DNA of 64,000 nucleotides, taken from Acanthosoma haemorrhoidale (Eukaryota; Arthropoda; Insecta; Hemiptera; Acanthosomatidae). This document shows positions 15,886 through 27,239 of the stretch, in pieces. The first letter of the stretch is position 1; every line of letters starts with the position of its first letter. The stretch is from the NCBI GenBank assembly GCA_930367205.1, contig OV884009.1, positions 121,223,454 to 121,287,453 of the forward strand, written 5' to 3'. The position numbers were made by a program, and so were the translations under genes. Under the pieces are notes generated by a model. The model was not told where the DNA came from and did no database searches. It was given only the letters and a program-made list of their open reading frames with translations.

Positions 15886-16108
15886 CTGCTCTGTTCCATA
15901 TAGATAATATTGTGTTAGCATTTAAGCGATGATAGCCGTCGATGAGGTCAGCAAGGGATTCTGCTTCAGCTAAGCTAGAGCAGGTGATGGTAAGTGCCTC
16001 TGATGCACCAGCCACTTTCAATCTAAGCATGGCCTTTCTGTGCTCCACACAATCAGTGTACAATGTCTGCAAACTCACTATATCCTTTAACTCTGCCATC
16101 TTAGATGG
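15886..16108 (-). CDS. Fak: Fak exon G: FERM F3 (PH-like) lobe
   Basis: The exon has 74 codons plus one base (phase 1 exit). It encodes the F3 lobe: M-L-R-L-K-V-A-G-A, L-T-I-T-C-S-S-L and the very conserved A-D-L-I-D-G-Y. It closes with S-I-W-N-R-A; a tryptophan-asparagine-arginine here is typical of arthropod FAKs rather than vertebrate ones. The acceptor is TTGCAG and the donor GTATCT. The intron to exon F is only 533 bp. Confidence 0.97.
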
Positions 16109-16641
16109 CTGCAATTGACAAAAAAAACAAAACATTTAGACAATCAAATAGTAACAATTAACATTTCTGATAAGATTTACAACAATAGCGGGAAGAAAAA
16201 TCTGATCACGATTCCCTAGTGGTGGTTCCTCTCAGAAACACTTTTTGGAGTAGGCAAACAGAAGAGTTTAAGGATTTTTATTTAGGGATTCCCTTTTCAA
16301 TAAAACAAATGTTCTAGTGTCTATCAACGTACACAAGTTAAATGCAAAAATCCAGGTAACACGATCAGGATTTTTTTCAGGAAATCCAAATAAACTAAAA
16401 CTCTTTTTAATTAGAAAAATTCTAATTTGACTAGACTGTTTTTAATTGTTTCATAGTCCCATATTGTTGCAAGTGGACAAAAATAGGTGTCTCTAAAATA
16501 ATTTTGTTATTAAGTATTCAACACGTATATTTAAGAATGAAAAAAATTGTCTAACCATCATTTGGCTATTAAAGTATGTTTTTTAACTGCAGACATCAGG
16601 TAAACAAAATGATTATAAATAAAGGATCTATGATAAATTAC
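16109..16641. other. Fak intron F-G, short
   Basis: A 533-bp AT-rich intron with no insertion recognised. Confidence 0.7.
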
Positions 16642-16719
16642 CCCAGTAGATCGATGACTGACATAGCTGATACCAAATTCAGGACCAATCACCAACTCAA
16701 CTGGTATAGACCAACCTGA
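16642..16719 (-). CDS. Fak: Fak exon F: start of FERM F3 lobe
   Basis: This is a short exon of 26 codons, too small to stand out as an open frame. I found it by phase and similarity. It reads S-G-W-S-I-P-V-E-L-V-I-G-P-E-F-G-I-S-Y, matching W-I-I-S-V-E-L-A-I-G-P-E-E-G-I-S-Y of FAK. The acceptor is a long T tract plus CAG and the donor is GTAATT. It joins exons E and G in phase 0. Confidence 0.94.
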
Positions 16720-17800
16720 CTGAAAAAAAAAAAAAATTAATAACTATCAACTTACATAGATGAGACCAATATTCTTCCCAAATAAATATATAGCTTTATT
16801 AAAATGTTTACATACAATCAATGCACAAAGTATTTTAAGCAGTGCTTAGATAGGTCACAAAAGTAGCACAAATCTCAATGTAAAAAAAATAAATAAATAA
16901 AAAAAATGCACAGGCGACATTTAACTGTAATATTTGTGTTAAAATAACACCATTCTGGCCAGAACAGCGTCAAAATTAATTGAACCATAGCAATAATCAG
17001 ACACAGAATCTGTCATTGCTATTGGACTTAAGTAGGTCAGTCGGTCCGTGCTTAGAACTACTATTGTGTTGGAGCTAAGACAGTTTCGCTCAACTAACAA
17101 CTACTTTAATCGGGCAACTAAAACGTTCCAGTAGAGTAATTCATTTCTTTAGTCGGCACAAAAGCAACAAGACCAGATTACTATTACAAGCTTTTACCTT
17201 ATTCTGACCCCACTAGAATTTATTTTAACACTTCCCCTTTCCATTATTATTTTATAAATTATAATATTATTCTCATCAAGCAAAGATTATAATGGAATTG
17301 GATAGACTTCTTAAAAGTCCTTCATGTCTTAAAAATCAGTTTGATTCATGAAAAAGTCGCTTATCACTTGCAGGAGGAATGTGAGGCAAATAACTGTCAT
17401 TGGTTCTTCCCTAACATTGCCCATATTCAGTTTCCTCCACAAGTTGAGTTTTGTAAAGAAGGCATTCCTCTCTCAGCTTGGATAATAAAAAAACTATAAT
17501 TTATTGTTACAGTAATTGCAACTGTTCAGTTATGGACAGTATTACCAGTTATTAAATTGAAAGGAAATTCGTTGTTTTTTTCACAGCCTGTTCTGTAAAA
17601 TGAAAATGTTGACACATATTGGGAAAGTACCAATTTGATATATGATTTTTTATGATAATGTGAAAGATGTAGTGATGACATATTTTTTACCTAGACACAG
17701 TCCTGAGGATTCTTGAATTTGACAAAACGTAGACGTACTGTGAAAATAAGAAAGAAATTGGAGAGACTTAAAGCCATCTTGTGAAAAAAGTTTTTTTTTC
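16720..17800. other. Fak intron E-F, right-flank sequence
   Basis: Mostly AT-rich. The stretch 16960-17230 is less AT-rich and may be a repeat of unknown type. No coding motif was seen. Confidence 0.45.
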
Positions 17801-17806
17801 ATACAG

Positions 17807-18290
17807 TTGTTACTAAGCTTTATACTCGGGATCCCCCCCGAGACTGTCACATTTCGCAGTACTACTCTGATTTGGGATGGCTGTACCCTTCTGCCCATTG
17901 CAATTGCTTCTTTGGATCCCTCCTCTTCAGTACCTCCTTACCTATACAACATCCTTCCATTCAAATCGGCTATCAAATCATATAATACTAGATCCCACCC
18001 AGCAGACCAGTATTTCCCATCTCGCAACAAATCTGTTTCATTTGACCATTCTTTTCATATCCGTGCCACAAACCTTTGGAACCTTATTCCCATCAATATT
18101 CGTCTCTCGCCAACTCTCCTTGTCTTTGAATCTAGACTTTACCAGTTATGTCCTTTCAATTTAACACCTATAAATTGTACCAGTATTAAAATAAATAATA
18201 AGAGATTTCAATTCTGTAATTTCAATTTTTGGAATATTAGTAAATATTGGTGGAATAAAAATAGTATAATGGTAAAAAAAAAAGTTTAAA
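17807..18290 (+). pseudogene. LINE ORF2 C-terminal fragment
   Basis: The 160-codon plus-strand frame contains S-Y-N-T-R-S-H-P, then S-V-S-F-D-H-S-F-H-I-R-A-T-N-L-W-N-L-I-P. That is the conserved end of many CR1/Jockey-type reverse transcriptase proteins (R-x-x-x-L-W-N-x-L-P). The upstream polymerase is absent, so this is a 5'-truncated copy. A related 3' tail recurs at about 18930-19060. Confidence 0.75.
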
Positions 18291-18299
18291 TATCAAGTA

Positions 18300-19570
18300 T
18301 ACAAAGCTTATTAATTATAGTGCACATTTTGAAAAAGCTATTGTATTGCTTGAAAAGAGATGTTATTCTTATTATTTCTGAATAAATATTAGCTGAAGAA
18401 CTTTCAAAACAATTTCATCTCACAAAAAGATTTGGGTTACAAATGCCCACAAATCAAACTACACATCTGCAATTTCTTCGTATCTGAATCATTTCTTAAT
18501 TTTAATTCGGTGATTCTTTTACTTTTTCGGAGATATTTAAGTGACCAAATCTAGCAAAAACATTGCATTTGAATCAATGTTTATTACTTCTTTATGTTTA
18601 GTTTCTTTAAGGGACATACTAAAGTTAACTTCATTGAGTTAACAGTTGTGGATTATCAAAATTTACTGTTATCCTTTTCATTCCATCACCATTACATATT
18701 TTACTGCTGTATGCGCTCCAACAGTAATGATATCAACATCATTACTGATGAAGTGCATACCATTTTGAAAGTAAGAATTCCAAAGGAAGGAAGAATTCCC
18801 CCATTTTTGCAATATTAGATGAAATGCCCATTAGAAGAACCTTTACTAGCATTGTTATAAATATTTTAAATATCAATTATGCAGGTATATAATTATTATT
18901 ATCAAAAGAAAAGAATTTTTTGTCTAAAAGGCAATGTTATTCATCCTGTTTCAGAATAAATATTCGGCTTTGGATTGCCTATAAACTGTACCAGTATTAA
19001 AATAAATGATTAGCAATTGCAATCCTATGATTTGCATTTTCTAATATCCATTAGAAAGGTCCTAAACTTGCTTTGGGATGAAAATTTTGAATAAAAATTT
19101 AATCTAGACACTCATCATAAGGTGGTTTTGTTTTATAATATAACAGAAGTCACTCACTCTCTCTTATGAAGATCATCAGTACATGCATTAGTTAGTCCAA
19201 TTAGTCACATTTTTAATAAGATTTATAAAATCGTTTGAACATAGTGTTTTTGATGTCAAAATATGTGCGTATCTCATGAAATGATCAACTTACAGGTGTA
19301 AATATTTTTTTGTAGATCTCCAAAAACTACAATCGTATCAATGGACATTTCGAAATGATCTTTAGCAGGTCCTAAGTAAGACATCAGTCCAAATTTTTCT
19401 TGTCCTCCGATTTATTTTTTGTGCAAATAACAGTTTCTGTAGACTTTCTTTATGGTTTCTGTCAAATTTACACTGTATAGAATTGTCTAATTTTGTTCTG
19501 CATTTGTTTGATTCCTATGTGACAAAAGTGTTCATGAATATTTTTAATACAATTTATACTAGAGATCTCT
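18300..19570. other. LINE 3'-tail repeat and unassigned intron
   Basis: The tract around 18169-18260 (CCTATAAATTGTACCAGTAT) recurs at about 18978-19060 with a handful of changes, in the same orientation. This implies a second truncated LINE end. The remainder is AT-rich and unassigned. Confidence 0.5.
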
Positions 19571-19574
19571 GATA

Positions 19575-22063
19575 AAACTATTTTTTTCCCCTAAATCGTT
19601 TAGTATATATTGTGTTTAAATATAAGTTTATTTTTTTTTCCCTTTGTAAATCTTCATTTTTTCCAACATCTATTAGAATATCTTCCCATTCACAATTCAT
19701 GAAGTTCTCAATTTTCAACTGTTTGTCTTCATTTTCATGTAATTCTAATACTGGATTTCTGTTTAGACAGTCAGCTTCTAAATTGTAATTTACTGGAGAT
19801 AGATAATATGTCACATTCCCCACTTCTTCATCTGTTCTTGCTTTTCCATCCAACGGCTGATGATCTGAAAATAATGTACATGATTTTCCTATGAGCCAGA
19901 ATTGCCTATATAAAAATTGGCTGCTTCTTTTATTGATAGGCATTCAAATTAAATAACTTTCTTCCTTTTCTGTACTTCATTTAGTTTTTTCAAAAAGTAT
20001 GCTACTGGTTTTTTTTCTTTGGTTGGTTTTGTTGATGTTTTAACACAGCTCCTATGCCTTGTAAACTTGCATATGTGTAAATGTATATTGGAAAATCTGG
20101 ATCAAATATTTCCATAATAGGGTGAGAAAACAGTCATTCCTTAATTTTTTCAAAGGATTCTAAACATTTTTAGGTCAAATTTGGGGAAATTTTTTATCAT
20201 GATTAAATTATCTTTTACTGGATATAATAAATTATTTTTAATCACATGTCACTTGGAAATGTCCTTCTTGTGTTACAAAAGGTGTTTTTTTTCTATCTTC
20301 AATTCATAGAGGAATCGACCAAAATGCTGACTTTATATACAAAGTTGAAAAAATGTAGCAATTTCTTGTTCTGGATTTATTTGGGCTTCATAACAGTCAA
20401 ATGTACCTATATGATATTTATCTTTTGCAAAAATAGAATTTTATTTATCAATCAGTTCATTTATTTCAGCATTTTGTTGATAATTCATTTTATATTCCAT
20501 ATTACTTCTTGTTTTTTTTTATCATTTTTACTCTTTTCAAGTATTATCTTTTTATTTATTTCTATATTCTTTCCTATTAATTCAGGATTTTCTTTTTTCT
20601 TTACAGAATTACTTTCTGCAATATTTTTTTCTTGCCCATCAGGTAGCTTTAGTTTAATTTTAATTCTTCATCTGGAATTAATTTAAATTCTTTTATAATA
20701 TCTAATCCAATCAGAAAATCATATTAAAAGTTTTCTTTATCAATTAGAAATATATTACTTTCTGTTTATATTAAAAAAATGGCTACTTTTAAAGCCACCA
20801 TACACTGTCACATTTGTTTTTTCACACCATTTAATCGTCAGATTTGCACTTAGTGCATTACTTACTTATTAAGTTTTCAATTTTAATAATCTTGAATTAA
20901 TTAAGGGCACATTTGAACTTGAATCATTTTTCTAAATGTTTCCAGAGTATCATTCAGTAGCTATCAACTTTGATTTATGGTGGCACTATTAGTTTTTTTG
21001 ATCTGTATATCATTTAATTTGGAGTTATTTTGTTTTGAACCAACACTTTTCGTTGATTCAGAATGATAATGTCCTCCTTTATTTAATCTTTCACATATTT
21101 TACAGGTTTTTTTTCTTTTCAATTGAATTTTTATCATCAGATTATTGTATTTTTTGTCAAGATTATACCTACCTATCCATTAAATGTTCATATTTGCAAA
21201 TTTCCTTATAAAGATCTTCAGTGTTGTTTAATGCTGCACTGTCAATTCCATTCAATACAAACCTTGGCAGATCTAGTCCAATTAGATCAATTAATGTGCC
21301 GGTGTCAATAGATCTTCTTACTTCTAGCAGAAGTCTCTCTTTTTTTATAGCATAATCTAGTAAGGGCCCAGCTTTGTATTTAAATAATAATGCCAATGTA
21401 ACTGGGTTCAACCTCTTGTTTGCAAACGTTTCCCTTAAGTTTTCTCCCCATTTATCCCATTCCGAATTTAAAGTCAGTTTTATCATCATACCAGTTTAAA
21501 CATAATTTATCCAAAAACAACCTAAAATTTCAATTTTCTTTTTTTTCTTCGAGTATCTCAAAGTGTTCACATATTTTTTAAGAAGTATTTATCCATTCAT
21601 TGGGGTTAGAATTTCTATTTGTGAATTTTTGTAAAACAAACTTCTAGGAAATATTCTTTAGCCATTGGAATCCAAGAGGCTTGTTTATTTTCAACTAGCC
21701 TTTTGAAGATATTTACTAAATCTTCCGAATTACTTTCATCAAGAGTGGGTGGTTTTTGTTCAGTAATTTCTTCCAAAAAGTTGTATGAAAATATAAATTA
21801 TCTCCTTCATGTATGTATATATATATGCTTTCTAACAAAGCTGTTAAAACAATCCAAAAATTTCTTGTTTGGCATCTTTTTTTCAATCTATTTTTAACTT
21901 TTTTATAGATCTCTGTATTCATAAGATTTTCATGTAATCTTCCTGGTTGTAAATCTTCTGACACAATAAAGGTAACCCGATAGCTGATATTTTGGTAAAT
22001 GCACAACAAATTCAAATAAAAGAAATACATTTTCTTTACATGTATAGATAAAATGAATAACAT
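19575..22063 (-). pseudogene. Decayed gypsy element related to the one at 41445-45644
   Basis: Read right to left: capsid-like Gag at 21489-21169 (W-D-K-W-G-E-N-L-R-E-T-F, L-L-D-Y-A-I-K-K-E-R-L-L-L-E), protease flap-like sequence near 20900-20700, then RNase H at about 20090-19580 (L-F-S-D-H-Q-P-L, Y-N-L-E-A-D-C-L-N-R-N-P-V-L). The last motif nearly matches L-E-A-D-C-L-S-R-N-P-V-L of the 4.2-kb element. The reverse transcriptase and integrase are gone and stops are common. This is a relative, not a recent copy. Confidence 0.82.
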
Positions 22064-22075
22064 TAATAATTAATT

Positions 22076-22186
22076 AATTATTAATAACCACAACTTAGTT
22101 GGTAGAGCACCCGACTGGATTTGGGAAGCCTGGGTTTGAGTACTGATCGGGCAAGTATATTTGTTCTTAAGCTAATAATTATTAAT
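22076..22186 (+). mobile_element. tRNA-derived SINE with 10-bp target duplication
   Basis: AATTATTAAT at 22076-22085 repeats at 22177-22186. The roughly 91-bp insert has an A-box-like TTAGTTGGTAGAGCAC and a B-box-like GGTTTGAGTAC at tRNA-like spacing. A true tRNA fold is not preserved. The duplicated word is low complexity, so the boundaries are probable rather than certain. Confidence 0.65.
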
Positions 22187-22238
22187 GAGAATTGACGATT
22201 CTAAAAGATAAATTTTGGATATTGAAAAGGGCACTCAC

Positions 22239-22427
22239 ACCAAGTGAGCACTGAAACCTCTCTTCACCAAAGTTGAGGAGTGATTTTAGTATTGTCAGGT
22301 AACGTGTGACTACTTCTTTATCCGTCAAGGAGGCTACCTTTTTGAAACTTGACTGGAGCTGCTTCCTTAGAGACTTAGCTTTCTGAGATTCCAATATTGA
22401 TACAGGAAAGAACTTCTCAAGACCAAC
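22239..22427 (-). CDS. Fak: Fak exon E: FERM F2 lobe with basic patch
   Basis: The exon has 63 codons in phase 0/0, with acceptor TTCCAG and a strong GTGAGT donor. It begins V-G-L-E-K-F-F-P and contains K-A-K-S-L-R-K, equivalent to the K-A-K-T-L-R-K basic patch of FAK that binds acidic phospholipids and helps open the kinase. It ends F-Q-C-S-L-G (F-K-C-A-L-G in human). This is the longest intact FERM piece after exon G, and there is no internal stop. Confidence 0.96.
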
Positions 22428-22890
22428 CTGGAACAAATATTTTCACAATGTTCTAATAATTTTAATACATATTTGTATCATTATAATATGAAAAGATAAA
22501 TATATATTATATTAGACTGGGCATAATGACACTGTAATAATTTCTTTAAATTAGAATCCCAATGGAAAGGGCTTCTGGAATCCGCGGACATACTACCAGA
22601 TATGAAGACTGATATGGAAAAAAAAAATTGAATTGCTTAATTTAAAATAATTGAAATATTTATGCTGTTTTTTTTTTTCCCTGGGGGTCTATTTTTTTTT
22701 TTGTTTTTTCTACTGATATTTGTTCACTATTTCAGAGGACTTCTTCAGAGGTTTTTTTAAAAAGTAACTATGCAAGTTTCTTCATAAAAAATGTATGGTA
22801 AAAAACAGTAAAATTATTATGTTGCTAAGTCACTGGGACAAACATAGAGGAAAAAGTCATTGATGAAATCAACTAGTCACTGAACACTTA
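22428..22890. other. Fak intron D-E, right of exon E
   Basis: AT-rich with several T runs; no feature recognised. Confidence 0.6.
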
Positions 22891-24400
22891 GGAAGCTTGT
22901 TATCCGTGACATTCTTGAATGCATTTTGGAACAGTCCCTTTTCAAACCATAGCAGTAATCTGCCATCACATCATGTGCATATCCCATCTTCCTTGGTAGT
23001 GGGCCTCCATAGTTTTAATATCCTGGTGAAATATTTCACCTTTGCTCCTCACTGGTGTTTCCTAAATTTTCAGGAAAGCAGTTTAATTGGCTGTATATAT
23101 TATTCTAATATTTGCTTATTTATTAATAATAATTTAATTATATATTCTTTCATATAATTTTAAAAAACTTTATATTTAATAACTTTAACGTTATATCAGG
23201 GTTCTGTTAATAATTATAGGAAACTTCTGGCAAAAGGAATATTGGTTTTATTTAAACACATTGAATAACTAAAATTGATATACAAAAATAAAATACGTAC
23301 GTAATAAAGAATACTATTAAAACTAACATTAAAATGGTACCTTGTAAATTATTCGTAACTTTATACTAATACTGGCCAGTGTTTCTCTGCGTTCTTCTCT
23401 TCGGTGGTAATCTTCATTTGCTTGATCCGAATCGTCTTTGTTGTCGCATCTGGTGAAAGTGAAAGTCTGCCCCACGAGGCGGTGGGTCGCCGTGCCTTCG
23501 CAAGAGTGCTGCTACCTGCTCTGCCTGCCTTCGGACGAAAGAATGAGCGCGTTTGGGCTATTTGTTGACTTTTTTATATTACATCCCGCTGCCTTCTTGA
23601 CTTTCAACTGGTTATTTAATGCCAGTTGTTTTGAATATTTATTACTTTGCTTAAATTAGAAGTTTATATAATAAATGTTTATATTAAATATGATATTATT
23701 TTATTTCAATTATTAATAATTAATATGACGACAATAAAAACGTTCATACTTTCAAAAATGAATCACGGATCGTTATTAAATGCTCGCTAATTCCGAGTTT
23801 ATTTAAACAAACACTATTGAAAATCATCATTTTAAAATATCACAACAATATAGTGCACCTTAATACTCATGTTACCCCCCAAGGGATTTGAAACTGTTAA
23901 TCATCTTGTTTATCAGTTCAACATAGTTTTCAGCTTTGTGTTTGCCCCGAAAATTTCCGACAACTGCAACAAATAAAGTCATTATTTATTTTTTTCAGTA
24001 ATTAGCCGAGGCATCCCTCCCCTTATATATGAAAGGATGATCTGTTCTTATTACGAGCCTTTACAAAGTGCTTCTATAAGACCCAGCTTTATATGTAGTG
24101 GAGGAAAGATGATTTTCTCTTGTTCAACTAAGGGGTCATTAATGACATTCTTTCCCCAGTGGTGTGTTTTGGCACAAGAAGCAAGGATATTTGGTGAGGC
24201 CACTTTGCTGTCCTAGAAGAAAGTTGACTATTTTTAAGTCCAAACAAATCACCCATTGATGTTCATGATACATTATCTTCTCCAAGACCAAAGCTGTGGT
24301 GTCATATTCTTCTTTCATTTTTGTTGAGTGAGCAAATGGTATTGAACCATATTTATTCCCATTGTGTAGAAGGGATTCTTCTTGAGAAAAGAGGTTATAA
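22890..24400 (-). pseudogene. Broken member of an unnamed multicopy arthropod gene family
   Basis: Reading leftward, 24400-23850 encodes H-N-G-N-K-Y-G-S-I-P-F-A-H-S, M-K-E-E-Y-D, L-L-G-Q-Q-S-G-L-T-K-Y-P-C-F-L-C, then N-D-P-L-V-E-Q-E-K-I-I-L-P-P-L-H-I-K-L-G-L and A-E-N-Y-V-E-L-I. After a break of about 770 bases the C-terminal part follows at 23083-22890 (F-P-E-N-L-G-N-T-S-E-E-Q, M-A-D-Y-C-Y-G-L-K-R-D-C). Each half has frameshifts. I recall such proteins as repeated, uncharacterised entries in arthropod genomes, but no function or accepted name. A second copy lies at 46245-46640. Confidence 0.75.
23090..23850. other. Insertion splitting the unnamed family gene, with GC-rich core
   Basis: The family protein should run straight from the I-K-V-H-Y region into F-P-E-N-L-G; instead about 760 bases intervene. 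The middle (about 23395-23590) is conspicuously GC-richer than anything nearby. On the minus strand it has an open stretch containing C-D-N-K-D-D-S-D-Q-A-N-E-D-Y. No terminal repeats or duplication were found, so the identity is unknown. Confidence 0.5.
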
Positions 24401-24502
24401 TAATGCATTAAGTCATTTCTAAAAATATCACTGACAGAGTTTAGTCATCCTCCATTATAATATCCCATGACTATTGACAATACAACATCAGCACTGGTTT
24501 CC

Positions 24503-25845
24503 TTAACAAAATTTTTGTATCACATCTGAGAATGACAGTGTTACTCCTACTGTATGAAATATATCATTCGTAGTAACATAATTGCTAAGTGGTCCAGGTT
24601 CTATATTCCTAGACAACAAATCAGCAATGCACATATATTTTCCAGGTAGGTACTGCAATTCAAATAAATATGGCAACAATTTTAGCCCCAATATTTTAAT
24701 TCCGTTGTTTTTAATTTTATTCAGATCTTTAATAATAATATATGTAAGGGGTGATTGGTCTATACAGGACATAACTTCTCGATGACCATAAAAAAATTAT
24801 GTTATTTTTGAAATGCAAACATTAGTGCAAGTAGTTCTTTCTCAATTTGAGCATAATTGGTTTCACAATCTTTCTCAGAGATCGACTAGCAAATTATATT
24901 TGATTCCTTTTTAGATAAGGGAACACCCTACAGCATCCATCCTTGAATTAGGTTGAATTTGAACAGGTTTATTTTGGTCAAAGGAACCGAGCATAGAAAT
25001 TTTCCCAACCATACCTTTGATTTTATTCAATTGGGCATCATGATTTGATGTCCATTGCCGGATAGTACCGTACCTTTCTTCAATAGCTGCCTTATTTGTG
25101 ATAACGACTCAGATAAATTATAAATTAGGTAAGGAGCACCTCAAATAATTGACCATCCCTAATATTTTTTTGAAGATCCCTAACATTCTGAGGTAGTTTT
25201 AAATTCATGATTGACTTGATTCTCTCAGGATTTGGTTTATGTCAATTTTTATTAAATAAAAATCCCAGATATTTCAATTCATTGGCAAAATATTAGATCT
25301 TATCAGGGTTGAATTTTATGGCATTATTCCTAGCTACTTGAATAACCTATTCTACAATGTTTTCCACAGATTCTGCTGCACTTACAATAACATCAAAGTA
25401 AACTGTCACCTCTTTGATATAGCCAAAATATTTTGTGAGCAGTTTTTGAAATATCTCAGGTAGAACTAAAAATCTAAAAGGGTCCCAGAGGTCCTGATCC
25501 TATAAGGGGAGCTGAATGAACATAGATGGCTTCTTAATAAACATTTGTTCCACTGTTGCGAGTCAATACATAATCTAACGGATGAGTCTGGTTTTTCAAC
25601 AACTACTAGATTGTTTACACATTCACCAGGGTTCACTTACTGGTACTTTACTAACCTTTTTTTTTACTGACTCCTTTACTCACCAAATAATCAAGTGTTA
25701 ATTTATGTTGATCATTTATCTTGATAGGAACTCCTCGAGCAGGGCATGCTTTTGAAACAGAATTTTTTCTTAATTTTAATTGACAAATATCAGAGAATGT
25801 TTCCGATCCATGAAAAACATCTCTGTTTATAAAACAATTTGTGGA
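24503..25845 (-). pseudogene. Gypsy pol fragment (reverse transcriptase to RNase H), second family
   Basis: From right to left: the pre-RT block S-K-A-C-P-A-R-G-V-P-I-K (about 25750), V-V-V-E-K-P-D-S-S-V-R-L-C-I-D (about 25590), a tether block V-Q-I-Q-P-N-S-R-M-D-A-V-G-C-S-L (about 24950) and the RNase H end L-P-G-K-Y-M-C-I-A-D-L-L-S-R (about 24640). The Y-x-D-D catalytic block is degenerate. It differs in motif wording from the 4.2-kb element, so it is a separate gypsy lineage. Confidence 0.8.
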
Positions 25846-25849
25846 TATT

Positions 25850-26222
25850 GCATCACGATAATGATCCCGCTCATACCTCACTGATTGTTTGTCATTTTTT
25901 AGAAAACAACAACATTGCTGTGTTACCTCAGCCACCATATTTGCCTGACTTGGCTCCCTGCGACTTCTTTATGTTCTCGAAGTTGAAAAAAACCTACCTT
26001 GAAAGGACATTTTGACACCATTACTGAGATAAAAGAAGAATCGCTGAAGGAGATAAGAGCTATATCGAAAAGTGAGTTTAAAAAGTGCTTCGAAGATTGG
26101 ATAAGCACTGGCACAAGTGTATTGTAGATTAGGGGGATTACTTTGAAGGGGACAAAATTGCTATTGATGAATAAATAAAAATGAATGAACAGAAATTTTC
26201 ATTACTTTTTGATCAAACCTCA
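25850..26222 (+). mobile_element. Mariner transposon, 3' fragment
   Basis: The plus strand encodes L-H-H-D-N-D-P-A-H-T and P-P-Y-L-P-D-L-A-P-C-D-F-F, the second and third catalytic Asp blocks of mariner transposases (D34D). After frameshifts comes a W-H-K-C-I-V-D C-terminus. The copy ends near 26222 with TTTTTGATCAAACCTCA before a TA, which looks like the 3' inverted repeat. The 5' half is missing where it meets the gypsy fragment. Confidence 0.85.
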
Positions 26223-26379
26223 TAGTTCTAGAAGGAGATTTATCCATACAAATCCCAAAGGCAGCTCTTACTTTAAACTGCTTAGGAACCACATCTAGTT
26301 TATTATCTGACTAGCCAAGTCAGAATAATTTCGCTAATCCCTTTCATTTCCTCCTGATTCACACAAATAGAATATACTC

Positions 26380-27230
26380 TGAACACTCTCCTTCTGCAAA
26401 TCCCCATATCTAATATGTCACATTTCCACAGACAAACTTAACTTCTTTTTTCTTCTTTATCATCCTCATAAGCACCAATTTCTTCTTTTATCCTCAAAAA
26501 CCATATTTTAGATCCCAAAAAATTGTTTTTCTTCCATATACTACCCACAGAAATGAAATGAAATAAAATCTGAGACTCCTTGATTATATCAAACCTAAGC
26601 CCATCATGCTTGCTTAGCATTCTTGCTAAACTTTTCTCAATAGTTCACTTTTGCTTTTCTAAGCAGAATTCATCTTTGGTCATCCCCCCTCCTCAGGTAT
26701 CCAACCCCAGCACTCCAAATGACTATCATCCTATATCCATCCTTTCTCATCTATCACAACTTCTAAAACAAGCAGCACAAACTTGAATATGCCACTTGCC
26801 TTGAAAACAGTCTCAATCCATTTCAATCAGGCCTCTAACTCGCTATTCCATTCAATCTACCCAAACAAAAATTTCCAGCAACTTGCAATCAGCCAAAGAT
26901 CACCACAGAATCACTGACCCTAAACTCCTTAATTTTACTAAAGATTTTTTTTATAAGCTCTTGCATAAGCCTATGCAAAACCTTGACCAAATCAGTTCCA
27001 AGCCGAGATCAATAAACTGAATTTAAACCAAATCTATAACCTCTCTAATTGTAAGAAACAAATTTGCGATTGTTTCTTACAACTTTCTGTTTTTATCTGT
27101 GCCTACAACCTTTGGAACTCTATACTTCAATCTATCCACCATTTCATTCTTCCTACCAACTTTTAAATCCTATCTTCATAAATTTATTATTTCCTCTCAA
27201 TCAACCTCTACCTAATTATTTCATGTGAGA
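26380..27230 (+). pseudogene. LINE reverse transcriptase fragment
   Basis: The plus strand has T-P-N-D-Y-H-P-I-S-I-L-S-H-L-S-Q-L-L-K (about 26715), then N-P-F-Q-S-G-L and later T-E-S-L in shifted frames. This is the same region and probably the same family as the piece at 9290-9865. Stops are frequent. Confidence 0.7.
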
Positions 27231-27239
27231 TGTCATTCT

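Noticed and set aside
20246..20686. 146-codon hydrophobic frame resembling a membrane protein
   Set aside because: It is the antisense of the decayed gypsy protease region; the Phe/Ile/Leu richness comes from A-rich coding sequence on the other strand.
22089..22160. tRNA gene
   Set aside because: A- and B-box words are present but the acceptor and anticodon stems do not pair; better explained as a SINE.
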